Below, one piece after another: positions 54,201-63,503 of a DNA stretch of 64,000 nucleotides (its first letter is position 1; each line of letters begins with the position of its first letter). Where the stretch lies: assembly GCF_004364125.1 (NCBI RefSeq), contig NZ_SNZV01000004.1, forward strand, positions 1-64,000. The letters are read 5' to 3'. Source of the DNA: Sphingobacterium paludis. Its GTDB lineage: Bacteria; Bacteroidota; Bacteroidia; Sphingobacteriales; Sphingobacteriaceae. A program made the position numbers and the translations under genes. The notes under the pieces are model-generated. The model searched no databases, was not told the origin of the DNA, and was given only the letters and a program-made list of their open reading frames with translations.

Positions 54201-54885
54201 GGTAAGCTTTTTCCTGCCCACGCGTAAAGGGAGCCAACGCGTAATCGATAAAAATACCCGACCATTCGCGGGTAAGGATGGCGGTTTACTTCGCCATAAA
54301 TTGGAACAACTCCTGCAAATGAAAACGGTGCATGAGATCGTGCTTTCCACGAATGACGAAACGTGTATTGAAATAGCCACCTCCATACCTGGAAACTTGG
54401 AGAAGCTGGTCATTGACAGTAGGCCAGATCACCTTTGCTTGGATACAACCAATCTGAGTGATCTTATTGCCTATGTCCCTCATGTCGTCACAGGCGATCA
54501 CATCATTTGGGGGCATGTTACCACTCCCTTTGCAGATGCCCCTACCTACGATCGGGGAGTGACAAGCTACTTGGAGGGGCTGGAGCAGGGATTCGATTCG
54601 TTAGTAAGCGTCGAGAAATTCAGAAATTTTCTGTTGGACGAGGAGGGTAAGGTCGTAAATAATACTACACCGATACCCTGGCCACGCACGCAGGATCTGC
54701 AGACATTATATGAGATCAACCACGTTATGTTTATCACCAGCAAGCAAATCTATCAGCATGAAGGCAATAGGCTAGGTGCAAAACCTTTTCTTTTTGAGAT
54801 GGATAAGATGGAGTCTTTCGATGTGGATTGGGAAGAAGATTTTAAAGTTGCGGAATTAATGTATGGACATGTTCAAAAAGTATAA
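54190..54885 (+). CDS. NeuA/KdsB-like cytidylyltransferase (CMP-acidic sugar synthetase)
   Basis: A 231-aa acylneuraminate cytidylyltransferase-family protein. The N-terminal FLPTRKGSQRVIDKNTRPF is the CTP-binding signature (Arg12, Arg17, Lys20-like positions), and DVDWEEDFKVAE near the C-terminus is the metal-binding region. It should link CMP to the anomeric hydroxyl of a 2-keto-3-deoxy acid. It overlaps the aldolase gene by 11 bases and the HAD gene by 23, which couples the three. No neuB, neuC or kds gene is present, so the substrate is not ordinary sialic acid made locally. Confidence 0.84.
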   Translation: MTNKVSFFLPTRKGSQRVIDKNTRPFAGKDGGLLRHKLEQLLQMKTVHEIVLSTNDETCIEIATSIPGNLEKLVIDSRPDHLCLDTTNLSDLIAYVPHVVTGDHIIWGHVTTPFADAPTYDRGVTSYLEGLEQGFDSLVSVEKFRNFLLDEEGKVVNNTTPIPWPRTQDLQTLYEINHVMFITSKQIYQHEGNRLGAKPFLFEMDKMESFDVDWEEDFKVAELMYGHVQKV

Positions 54886-55492
54886 GGTTCTTCTTTGGGA
54901 TTTTGATGGCGTTATCATGGATTCCATGCCAATTCGCGATTTGGGATTCCTGGAAGTTTTGAAAGAATATCCGCAAGAGCAGGTTGATGCGCTTATCGCC
55001 TTTCATCAACGAAATGGGGGGCTATCGCGCTACGTAAAATTTCGGTATTTTTTTGAGCATATTCGGGGTGAATCCATCACAGATGACGAAGTGTTGCGTC
55101 TAGCTGGAAAGTTTTCAGAAGTGATGTTGTCCTTATTGATTAACAAAGACCTGTTAATCCAAGATTCCGTTCAATTTATCCAGGATAATCACCAAAACTA
55201 TGCGATGCATGTCGTATCAGGATCTGACGGACAAGAGTTGAATTACATCTGCGAGCAACTGGGGCTTGATAAATTTTTCCGATCCATCCATGGCTCACCT
55301 ACGCCGAAAAAGGATCTGGTTCGTCAGGTTTTATTGGATAACGGGTACAATCCTGACGAAGTGGTATTGATCGGAGATTCCGTAAATGACCATGAAGCGG
55401 CGCAGCATAATGCCATTGATTTTACAGGGTACAATAACGTACATCTGCATGGATTAGGAAGCTACGTAACGAGCTTTGATAGCTTAGTTTGA
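54863..55492 (+). CDS. HAD-family sugar phosphatase
   Basis: A 209-aa haloacid-dehalogenase phosphatase with a small helical cap. Motif I is WDFDGVIMDS (Asp13 nucleophile, Asp15), motif II VVSGSDGQ, the motif III Lys lies in PTPKKD, and motif IV is LIGDSVNDHEAA. By analogy to KdsC in Kdo synthesis and NANP in sialic acid synthesis it would remove the phosphate from the aldolase product before CMP activation. It could start at the ATG at 54863 or 54869; both overlap the cytidylyltransferase gene. Confidence 0.83.
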   Translation: MDMFKKYKVLLWDFDGVIMDSMPIRDLGFLEVLKEYPQEQVDALIAFHQRNGGLSRYVKFRYFFEHIRGESITDDEVLRLAGKFSEVMLSLLINKDLLIQDSVQFIQDNHQNYAMHVVSGSDGQELNYICEQLGLDKFFRSIHGSPTPKKDLVRQVLLDNGYNPDEVVLIGDSVNDHEAAQHNAIDFTGYNNVHLHGLGSYVTSFDSLV

Positions 55493-55531
55493 GCTAAACA
55501 GGAAGTTTAAATATTTTTAAAAACAATAAAA

Positions 55532-56548
55532 ATGAAGATTTTAGTTGAAAATTCGACTTGGAACAATGTCGGAGACGGTTGGTATCAATACTCCCTGTAT
55601 TTTCTGTTAAAAAAACTCTACCCAGATAGTAAAGTGATAATGGGCGAGGGGCCAATAAAACGATCATTCAGGATTCGTTCGGAAAAGCAACTAAGTAATG
55701 CCCTGAATCTTTTGGACTGGCAGGACGCCGACCTCCATGTTTTTTCGGGGCCGATGTTAAAATCATTGATTGCTGACTACGGAACGAAAATCAAAAAGAT
55801 AGTAGAGTCAGGAAAGCAGTATGCATTTATTAGTGTTTCTGGCGCCAATGAGGCATCCACTAAACAAACATTGGATGATGCAAAAGACTTCCTGAAAAAA
55901 TATCCACCCGTTTTCTTTTCTTCCAGAGACTCATTCACCTACAACATCTTTAAAGATGCTGTACCCAATGCATACGATGGGATCTGTACCGCTTTTCTTG
56001 TTGATTTGACGCTGGAGCTGGATACCTTCAAAATGGACAAACCATTTTTCGTAAGTTCTTTCTACATGGAAAATGAACCCGATTTTAATGTTGATCCATC
56101 AACGACCTTATCGATAGAAAATTTAGAAGTCAAGCATAGAAAGAATAAATGGGGTTTGCCCTTCAAATATGCTCGCCATTTAAATTACACCTTGCCACAA
56201 CAGGCAGAAGTAGGAGGTCATCAAATCGTTCGACTTATCCAGAACTTAAATACAAAATTCAACCACATCAATTTCGCTATGCCGAATAGCTTTATGAGTT
56301 TCAATCCCATTACCTATCTAGAGGTGATCAAATCGGCAGAATTTGTGGTTTCGGACCGTGTGCATGCATGCGCGACTTCTTTAGCATGTAATAAGCCTGC
56401 GAGGTTCCTTTTCGACACGCCGCGCGCCGTCATTTTTGATCGATTAGGATTTGACTATAAGTCGAATAAAGGCATCATGTATCCCAATATGGACAAAATT
56501 GCGGAAGAGAAATCGAAGCTTGAGGATAAAATCAAGCAGTATATTTAG
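55532..56548 (+). CDS. Polysaccharide pyruvyl transferase-family protein
   Basis: A 338-aa protein with features of the pyruvyl transferase/CsaB family: NVGDGWYQYSL near the N-terminus, FFSSRDSFTYNIF in the middle and VVSDRVHACATSLACNKPARF near the C-terminus. Characterised members add a ketal pyruvate from phosphoenolpyruvate to a sugar, though relatives with other roles exist. It follows the coupled trio by 39 bp. Whether it acts on the CMP-linked sugar or on another residue of the repeat unit cannot be told. Confidence 0.76.
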   Translation: MKILVENSTWNNVGDGWYQYSLYFLLKKLYPDSKVIMGEGPIKRSFRIRSEKQLSNALNLLDWQDADLHVFSGPMLKSLIADYGTKIKKIVESGKQYAFISVSGANEASTKQTLDDAKDFLKKYPPVFFSSRDSFTYNIFKDAVPNAYDGICTAFLVDLTLELDTFKMDKPFFVSSFYMENEPDFNVDPSTTLSIENLEVKHRKNKWGLPFKYARHLNYTLPQQAEVGGHQIVRLIQNLNTKFNHINFAMPNSFMSFNPITYLEVIKSAEFVVSDRVHACATSLACNKPARFLFDTPRAVIFDRLGFDYKSNKGIMYPNMDKIAEEKSKLEDKIKQYI

Positions 56549-56589
56549 AGGGCACGCTTTACAGGCACACAAGCTTAAACACAGAAACC

Positions 56590-57900
56590 TTGTCACTAAC
56601 AAAAAGAAATATCATTAAAAATGGGATATCCACCGCCGGGCAAAAAGGGGTTAGGATATTGGAACAATTATTCCTGGTACCCTTTTTTATTTCCCAGTGG
56701 GGAGCGGCATATTATGGTGAATGGTTGACGTTAACGATTGTTCCATCCGTTTTAGCATTTACCGATTTAGGGATGGGTTCAGCAGCAGCAAATGGATTCG
56801 TCCTCAAATACGCAGCCGGCGAACGGCAGGAAGCCAGAAATATGGGGTATACCGGCTTTTTGGTCGTGTCTGCTGTCATTCTCGTTTCTGTACTATTAGG
56901 GGCGATCGGCATCGCGCTGGCCTATCATTTCAATTGGTTGAAAAACTCACTCATCCCGCAAGATGAAGCGCTCACAGCCCTAGCTTTTATGATCCTGTCC
57001 AAGGTGTTGACCTTTTACATGGAGCTTTTTGAAGCCCGGTTCAGAGCCGCACGAAAAGCGGTGTTAGGTATCAATCTCAGTACGGTGAACAGTTTGCTGA
57101 ATATTGGAGTGGGGCTTACGGTGCTTATGCTCGGCTATGGTGTAGTGGTTTATGCAATTAGTCAGTTTGTGATTGCGCTACTCTACAACGTTCTTTATGC
57201 CTTCATCGCCAATAAAATCTTGGGCTTACGGAAGCAATTTAAAGCAACCTACAATGCCGTATACGCCAAAGCTATTTTAGCAAAAGGCCTAGGGTATATG
57301 ATGTCGCCATTGTGGCAAGCGGTTTTGTTTCAAGGCACCACCTTTGTGGTTCGGATTGCGTTAGGGCCTGAATCCGTTGCCATTTTCAATACCGTGCGGA
57401 CACTCTCTCGTTCGGTAAACCAAGTTTACAGCATTGTAAATGCGAGTATTTTTCCAGAGCTGCAATATGAGATTGGTGCTGGAAATTTGCCGAAAGCTAA
57501 GGGTATCCTAATGGGGTCGATGAAAGTCACGGCCATCCTTGCGGTGCTCGGTGTGCTTTTTATGTCTGCATTTGGTTTGCCTATATATAATCTATGGACA
57601 GATAACGCCCTCCAGCCATCCTATACCATGTGGTATTTCTTTATCGCCGCTACAGGCTTCAACGCCATATGGTGGACCTCGGCTGTCGTCTTTCGGGCCA
57701 CGAATAAACCCTATCAACTATCTTTTGCAGGGTTGATATTCTCCGTACTCGCGATAGGATTCACCTACGTTGGTGCTAAATTTTGGGGACTACAGGGAGC
57801 CGCTCTCGGAAGTTTATTGTTTGAAGTTTGTATGGCGGCTTATATCCTTCCAAAAAGCTTTTTATTAATCGAAGGTGCCAAACTAGAATTTACATCATGA
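56590..57900 (+). CDS. wzx: Polysaccharide flippase (Wzx), locus 2
   Basis: A 436-aa PST/MATE-type transporter with about 12 hydrophobic helices; the segments TFTDLG-like (FTDLGMGSAAANGFVLKYAAG) and RTLSRSVNQVYSIVNASIFPEL are typical. It uses a TTG start at 56590; no ATG or GTG gives the conserved KRNIIKNGISTAGQKGV start. It overlaps the next gene in an ATGA arrangement. Confidence 0.9.
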   Translation: MSLTKRNIIKNGISTAGQKGVRILEQLFLVPFFISQWGAAYYGEWLTLTIVPSVLAFTDLGMGSAAANGFVLKYAAGERQEARNMGYTGFLVVSAVILVSVLLGAIGIALAYHFNWLKNSLIPQDEALTALAFMILSKVLTFYMELFEARFRAARKAVLGINLSTVNSLLNIGVGLTVLMLGYGVVVYAISQFVIALLYNVLYAFIANKILGLRKQFKATYNAVYAKAILAKGLGYMMSPLWQAVLFQGTTFVVRIALGPESVAIFNTVRTLSRSVNQVYSIVNASIFPELQYEIGAGNLPKAKGILMGSMKVTAILAVLGVLFMSAFGLPIYNLWTDNALQPSYTMWYFFIAATGFNAIWWTSAVVFRATNKPYQLSFAGLIFSVLAIGFTYVGAKFWGLQGAALGSLLFEVCMAAYILPKSFLLIEGAKLEFTS

Positions 57901-59147
57901 AAAGAATTATCATAGCCCACGTATCAAAACAACATTCTTTTCACACGGCAGTTGCCTTGAAGAGGGCCGGTATGTTATCAAAGTATATAACAACGGTTTA
58001 CGACAAGCAAAGTTCGTTAACGGGGAAGGTGAAAAAACTTTTGAAAGGGGCTACTCTCAATAAAGCAAGTACCCGCCGCTCGGCCGAACTGGAGGACGAT
58101 TCTGTGCTTCTTATTGGCGAATTCTTCGGTTTGTTGCGCATCTTTTTAAGACGATTTAAAAAGATTAACATCGATGCTTTCGTCATGGACTATTTTGGAA
58201 GAAACGTAGCGAATTACGTCATCCAAGAAAAGCCCGATGCAGTTATTCTATACGATGGTGTGGGGAAAAAATACATCGATAAAATAAAGAAGAAATCTCC
58301 AAATACTAAGGTAATTATGGATGTCACCATCTCCTCACGCTTGTATATGAAAGAAATATTTGAGGAAGACATGAGGTTGTATGGGCATGATAAGTTTTAC
58401 AAGCAAGAAGCTAGTCTGTGGAATGAAGAACATCTACGCAATGTTCGCGACGACTTTCGGCATTGCGATTATTATTTTGTTCCTTCCGAGGTGGTCAAAA
58501 GAAGTTTGGTTGCGGCTAACGTACCGCTCTCTAAATTAGTTAAGATACCGTATGGCGTGTCTGTGCGCGATTTTTCCTTTCACGAGAAGCCTCAGAGACT
58601 TGCTACAGAGCCGCTGCGACTACTTTTCGTAGGTGGCGTAATGCATAGGAAAGGGATCCATCACCTTTGTGAGCTCGTCTCCATGTACAATGAGCAAGAG
58701 GTTATTCTAGAAATTGCCGGGGGGGTGGTAGCCTTTGAGGACACGCCGGAAAAATACCACGAGCGTAGTAACATAAAATTTTTAGGCTTTGTTACGCGCG
58801 ACCGCATCGCAGAGAAATTCAAGCATGCTGATGTGTTTATCCTTCCTTCTTTGGGAGAGGGCTTGGCCTTGGTTATTTTAGAAGCGCTAGCCACAGGCAC
58901 ACCTGTACTCACTTCGAATTTATCGGGAGGGAATGATGCCGTGATCAATTATGAAAATGGGATTGTGTATGATTACAACCAACTGGAACAATTGGCGCAA
59001 GCTATTGAATGGTTTAGATCCAATAGAGACAAGATTCCGGCAATGTCAAGAGCCGCTCGGCGGACCGTGGAAGAAGAATATTCATGGGAAAGATATTACG
59101 AAGATGTGGTTCGTAAAATGAATAATATTTTAGAAGTAAATCAGTAA
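57897..59147 (+). CDS. GT4 family glycosyltransferase
   Basis: A 416-aa GT-B transferase. It has RIIIAHVSKQHSFHTAVALKRAG at the start, LRLLFVGGVMHRKGIHHL at the donor-domain start, KFLGFVTRDRIAEKF and the EX7E segment PSLGEGLALVILEALATGTPVL. The frame is open 23 codons further upstream into wzx, but the ATG at 57897 overlaps the wzx stop as ATGA and gives a normal N-terminus. Sugar specificity is unknown. Confidence 0.88.
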   Translation: MKRIIIAHVSKQHSFHTAVALKRAGMLSKYITTVYDKQSSLTGKVKKLLKGATLNKASTRRSAELEDDSVLLIGEFFGLLRIFLRRFKKINIDAFVMDYFGRNVANYVIQEKPDAVILYDGVGKKYIDKIKKKSPNTKVIMDVTISSRLYMKEIFEEDMRLYGHDKFYKQEASLWNEEHLRNVRDDFRHCDYYFVPSEVVKRSLVAANVPLSKLVKIPYGVSVRDFSFHEKPQRLATEPLRLLFVGGVMHRKGIHHLCELVSMYNEQEVILEIAGGVVAFEDTPEKYHERSNIKFLGFVTRDRIAEKFKHADVFILPSLGEGLALVILEALATGTPVLTSNLSGGNDAVINYENGIVYDYNQLEQLAQAIEWFRSNRDKIPAMSRAARRTVEEEYSWERYYEDVVRKMNNILEVNQ

Positions 59148-59150
59148 CAA

Positions 59151-59942
59151 ATGGGGTTTTGGGAATATATGATAAAAAAAGATGCTCAGATTTGTTCGGG
59201 TATTGATTGGGCGTTGGGCGTTAAGGCTTCACTAAATCCTAAAGTGCAACATGTACTTAAACGCATGGATAAGTTGCCCAAAGCCGGGCCAGGACGGGAA
59301 GCATTAGTCATTCTAAATGGTCCATCGCTGAAGGAGCAAGATATCACGCAGATTCACGAGAATGTAGATTTGGTATTTGTTAATAGAGGATTTATGCATC
59401 AAGATTTTGCACGCGTAAAGCCGAGATATCATGTGTTTGTGGATCCTAAAATGCTGACAGGCGAGTGGTCGTTGACTTGGATTGATGATATTGTTGCTAT
59501 GGTGCCTGATATCACCATAGTGTTGCCGGTCACTTGGGCGTTTCGTCCCGAATTTAAACGGTTTATAGATAACAACACGAAAATACATTGGATTCCCGAT
59601 TTTAAAAAATGCTATTGTGTGGGCGTTTCGGGAAATTGCTTTGACTTCTTGGCCAGCCAAGATTACAAAACTATTTATTTCACGGGTTTTGATGCCAATG
59701 GTCTGCCGCTGGAGATGCTGAATGTTTCAAACAGTCATTTTTACGGAAAGAATGAGGAAAACTTAACGAAAACAAGCAAGGAGTATGTGCGGGATCTGTA
59801 TATGTTTTCCAGACACTTCGCCGATCTTAATAAGATGTCAAATTTATACAAAAAAAGAAATATCCGACTGGTTAACCTAACACAGGGTGGCTTGTTGGAT
59901 ATGTTTGAGCGAGAACATATACGTATTTTAGATAAAAGATGA
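59151..59942 (+). CDS. DUF115/GT42-like protein, putative CMP-sugar transferase
   Basis: A 263-aa cytoplasmic protein. ALVILNGPSLKEQDI (about residues 51-65), HVFVDPKML, GVSGNCFDFL, IYFTGFDANG and SNSHFYGKNEEN follow the order seen in GT42 sialyltransferases such as Cst-I/Cst-II and in DUF115 proteins. Because a CMP-sugar synthetase is encoded 4.3 kb upstream, transfer of that CMP-sugar is the attractive reading. It is an inference from a weak motif pattern. It overlaps the polymerase gene by 4 bases. Confidence 0.62.
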   Translation: MGFWEYMIKKDAQICSGIDWALGVKASLNPKVQHVLKRMDKLPKAGPGREALVILNGPSLKEQDITQIHENVDLVFVNRGFMHQDFARVKPRYHVFVDPKMLTGEWSLTWIDDIVAMVPDITIVLPVTWAFRPEFKRFIDNNTKIHWIPDFKKCYCVGVSGNCFDFLASQDYKTIYFTGFDANGLPLEMLNVSNSHFYGKNEENLTKTSKEYVRDLYMFSRHFADLNKMSNLYKKRNIRLVNLTQGGLLDMFEREHIRILDKR

Positions 59943-61201
59943 GCGTAATACTGATTTGGATTTATGTACTACTGAATGTATTCTTTATAGTTCGCTATTT
60001 CAGAATAAAGAGTGGCACGTTTCAAGCTCCATTTTTGATGGCGGGTGTCTCGCTGGGCGTATTGCTGCCACAGCTTACCACCTACTACCTCAGTCCGGTA
60101 TACGATAACGAACTGCTGTACTTACTATTGTTTGTCATGATAACAGGTAACGCCTCTTTCGTGTACGGCTTTGAACGCGGAAAATCCAGGGCAATTCCAA
60201 AATCCATCATGACGCTCAATATGAATGATACGCTTGTTTATCTCAACCTGTTCTTTGCTATTTTAGGCTGTCTCAGCGTTTTGATATACCGCGACGATAA
60301 TTCCGATTTTGTAATAGGGGCGTTTCTTAAAGCATTTGCACAATTCAGCTTTTTCACTTCGCTGATCCTTGTCGTCTACTACAAGCCCAATACTTTTGTA
60401 TACCTCGCTTTGATATTGTCCTTTGCGACCATCTTCAATTTTGCATTTCTAGTAAAAGGGTCTAGGTCAGACTCTTTACTGTTAGGTCTCGCGATCCTAT
60501 TGTTCCTCAATTTTTATAAGGGTTTTAATAAAAAAGTAAAATACTTCACTCTTGGCATGTTTCTTTTTGGCGCCGTGTTTAGTGCGAGTATCACCATGAT
60601 CCGAAATTATATTAAAGATGGTGAAGCTTTTGGTGATTCGTTCTATGAAAATTTTACCGAATCTTTCTCCGAGGATGGAACAGAGCAAACTTTGGGGATG
60701 GATATAGCAAATGCTGCGAAAGGAATAGCCTATTGTTGGGAAAACATGGAGTATGATTACGGCCTGCAGCTGTGGAATGGCTTTGTTTACAACTTTGTGC
60801 CGAAGAGGTTGGTCGGAGAGGACATAAAAAATTCGTTGACCTATGAAAATGGCTACACGCAAAAGCTTCCCACTTGGACACATGGCGTTACTACCATGAC
60901 GGGGTATGCCTCCGCTTTCGCATCCTTTTCCGTCTTCTCATTTTTATTCTTTTTCGCGGTAGGATACATCTATGGATGGATATGGAAATATTCGGCATAC
61001 TCCACGTACTACCTATTGCTCTATTTCTGGCAAGTCACCTGGTTGCACGCCTTCTTTTCGCACGGGATGCAATTGTTTTTCGGGCGCTTAGAAAGCTTTT
61101 TTATCTTTTTATTCCCCATTTTAATCTTATTTGGATGCCTACGGCAGCGGAAGATGGTTGCAAAAAGATCGCAGGCACGCGTACAATTAGAAATACACTA
61201 A
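59939..61201 (+). CDS. wzy: Oligosaccharide repeat-unit polymerase (Wzy), locus 2
   Basis: A 420-aa membrane protein with about 11-12 helices. FLVKGSRSDSLLLGLAILLFL matches the conserved central motif of the O-antigen polymerase family, and a long extracytoplasmic loop follows at about residues 220-310. It ends IFLFPILILFGC and a basic tail. It differs from the ligase-type Wzy of locus 1. It starts 4 bases before the end of the upstream gene. Confidence 0.85.
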   Translation: MSVILIWIYVLLNVFFIVRYFRIKSGTFQAPFLMAGVSLGVLLPQLTTYYLSPVYDNELLYLLLFVMITGNASFVYGFERGKSRAIPKSIMTLNMNDTLVYLNLFFAILGCLSVLIYRDDNSDFVIGAFLKAFAQFSFFTSLILVVYYKPNTFVYLALILSFATIFNFAFLVKGSRSDSLLLGLAILLFLNFYKGFNKKVKYFTLGMFLFGAVFSASITMIRNYIKDGEAFGDSFYENFTESFSEDGTEQTLGMDIANAAKGIAYCWENMEYDYGLQLWNGFVYNFVPKRLVGEDIKNSLTYENGYTQKLPTWTHGVTTMTGYASAFASFSVFSFLFFFAVGYIYGWIWKYSAYSTYYLLLYFWQVTWLHAFFSHGMQLFFGRLESFFIFLFPILILFGCLRQRKMVAKRSQARVQLEIH

Positions 61202-61261
61202 GATGAAAACAACCTCAGCGTATCACTCCAAATCATTCGCATCAATTCATTGCTCATTACT

Positions 61262-62344
61262 ATGGAAATAAAAGGATATTTAAGTAACAAGCTGAAGGTG
61301 TTTTCCTGTATAGCAACCTTACTCGTGCTCTATATACATTCTGGATTTCATCAAAAAGAAATACAGGGCATGGACATCAATTTCTACGTTCAAGCCATTA
61401 TCAGCGGTAAAATTGGAAGAATGGCTGTTCCATTTTTCTTTATAACCTCTGGGTTTCTATTTTTTCTAAAGGTTAATCAGCATATCCAATCCGTGTTTGT
61501 CAATCAAAGAAAGCGGGTCCGGTCTCTGCTCTTGCCCTATGTCTTCGCCTGTATTTTTTTCGTGTTAACCTATTCGCTGTCGATAATCCCTGCACTATCC
61601 AAATTCTTTAATGGCGCTCCAGATTATTTTTCGGAAGATTTTAATGTGTTTCGGTTCTTAAGAAGTGTTTTTTGGATGAACGAGGGGCGAGATTCGCCAC
61701 TCGCATTTCAATTATGGTATTTAAGAGATTTGATATTGTTGGTCGTTATCTCTCCCCTTATCTATTTGTTATTGCGGTATTTAGGCTGGTTGGTTATACC
61801 GCTTTTGATTTTTCTGCTATTTAGAGAGATCCATTTTCCCCATCTGCCAACAAGTATGTCCACATCATTCTTATGGTTTACGTTTGGCGGATTGATAGGG
61901 TTTAAGCATGTTAATATCAATTATTTCCGCACAAAGTGGTCATGGTTATTCATGCTGTTATTTATTTCAATCGGTATGATCGAGCTTTGTTTTCCGTTAA
62001 TCATTCATCTGCCATTCTACAGCGATAATGTGGTGATTTTACTGGGGATTATTGGCTGTTGGTTATTCTACGACTATGTAAGCCAAAACAGCGCCCTCGC
62101 GCCGAAGCATTCCCTGATCTTGCGGGCCAGTACATTTACCTTTTTCGTATATCTGTATCATGAACCCACCATTAATATTATTAGAAAACTCATCGTAATT
62201 GGAGTAGGAAAAACATCATTTGGCTATCTACTCTCTTACTTAATCTCTCCACTGTTGTTTTATCTTTTTGCAGCCATAGTTGCCATTTACTTAATAAAGA
62301 TTGTCCCTGCTTTCTATAGGTTGCTAACAGGAGGGCGCATTTAA
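61262..62344 (+). CDS. Acyltransferase family 3 membrane protein (sugar O-acyltransferase)
   Basis: A 360-aa protein of the AT3/OafA type with about 10 helices: KVFSCIATLLVLYIHSGFH holds the catalytic-type His, GRMAVPFFFITSGFLFF the conserved helix, and QLWYLRDLILLVVISP the third motif. It would O-acetylate or otherwise acylate the polysaccharide. The ATG at 61262 is preferred over the TTG at 61250. Confidence 0.88.
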   Translation: MEIKGYLSNKLKVFSCIATLLVLYIHSGFHQKEIQGMDINFYVQAIISGKIGRMAVPFFFITSGFLFFLKVNQHIQSVFVNQRKRVRSLLLPYVFACIFFVLTYSLSIIPALSKFFNGAPDYFSEDFNVFRFLRSVFWMNEGRDSPLAFQLWYLRDLILLVVISPLIYLLLRYLGWLVIPLLIFLLFREIHFPHLPTSMSTSFLWFTFGGLIGFKHVNINYFRTKWSWLFMLLFISIGMIELCFPLIIHLPFYSDNVVILLGIIGCWLFYDYVSQNSALAPKHSLILRASTFTFFVYLYHEPTINIIRKLIVIGVGKTSFGYLLSYLISPLLFYLFAAIVAIYLIKIVPAFYRLLTGGRI

Positions 62345-62351
62345 CATTGTT

Positions 62352-63500
62352 ATGAAGGACCGTATCCAAGTATCGCTATTAACATCATCCGTTTCACGAA
62401 ATGCCGGTGGGCTTTTTGACGCCCTGAAGGATATGTGTCTGGTGTTAAGAAACACAATCGATATCACCATCTTTTCGTACCGCGATGAGCATACGGATAG
62501 CGATATCCATCAATGGGAGGGTATTCCAATCAAACTCTTCGACGCTAAAAATTTCTTCCAGTACTCGGCAGAGATAAAGGAGGCTATACTGGCGCATAAC
62601 GCCGATATATTACACGTGCATGGGCTGTGGCGCTATCCGCACGCATTTATTTCCACATGGAAAAAGCACACCGGGAAACCCGTCGTTGTTACTCCGCATG
62701 GCATGTTAGATCCCTACATTTTGCAGAACCAAGGGCGTTTAAAAAGAATCGTTGGCGATGTGTTATTCGCAAAAAAGGCCTTTCGAAACAGCGATTATTT
62801 TCAGGCGCTATCGCAAAAGGAATGGGAAGACATTCGGGAATACGGATTAAAACAGCCGATCACAAAAATCCCGAACGGAATTAATCTACCGGCGGAAGCG
62901 GATGCGGTAGCTCCGTCCGATGGGCGTAAAAGCTTACTGTTTTTGGCTCGACTGCATCCCAAAAAAGGGGTAGACCTGCTGATTGAAGCTTTTGCGAAAG
63001 TCAGGGAAACCCATCCTGATTTAGTTCGTCATTGGGTGCTGGATATCGTCGGTTGGGCACAAGAAAATTTTGATGAGAAGCTAAAAGATCTTGTTAAACA
63101 ATACGAACTCGAGGGACAGGTGATCTTTCATGGAGGTCTTTTCGATAACGAGAAAAAACGGATGTATAGACAGGCATCCGGGTATATTCTTCCTTCCCAT
63201 GGAGAAGGTTTACCGATGACCATTCTAGAGGCATGGGCATACAAGCTTCCGGTTTTAATGACGCCGATGTGTAATTTGCCTGAAGGTTTTGAAAGCAAAG
63301 CAGCGTTGCAGATCGATACCGATGTGCACACGATCGCGAACGCTTTATCCACATTTTTTGCGATGCCAATCGAGAAGCGGCAAGAGATCGGGCAGCGTGG
63401 CTATCAGCTCGTGAGCGACCATTTCACTTGGGAAAGTTCCGCGAAGAAGTTGCAAGACCTTTATGAAATTATCGTGCGTTCGAGTAATAAAAAGATTTGA
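62352..63500 (+). CDS. GT4 family glycosyltransferase
   Basis: A 382-aa GT-B transferase: VSRNAGGLFDALKDMC, HVHGLWRYPHAFIST and VVTPHGMLDPYILQ in the acceptor half, LLFLARLHPKKGVDLLIEAF and the EX7E segment PSHGEGLPMTILEAWAYKLPVL in the donor half. It resembles the transferases usually paired with WcaF-type acetyltransferases, which is the next gene, 3 bp on. Confidence 0.88.
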   Translation: MKDRIQVSLLTSSVSRNAGGLFDALKDMCLVLRNTIDITIFSYRDEHTDSDIHQWEGIPIKLFDAKNFFQYSAEIKEAILAHNADILHVHGLWRYPHAFISTWKKHTGKPVVVTPHGMLDPYILQNQGRLKRIVGDVLFAKKAFRNSDYFQALSQKEWEDIREYGLKQPITKIPNGINLPAEADAVAPSDGRKSLLFLARLHPKKGVDLLIEAFAKVRETHPDLVRHWVLDIVGWAQENFDEKLKDLVKQYELEGQVIFHGGLFDNEKKRMYRQASGYILPSHGEGLPMTILEAWAYKLPVLMTPMCNLPEGFESKAALQIDTDVHTIANALSTFFAMPIEKRQEIGQRGYQLVSDHFTWESSAKKLQDLYEIIVRSSNKKI

Positions 63501-63503
63501 GAT

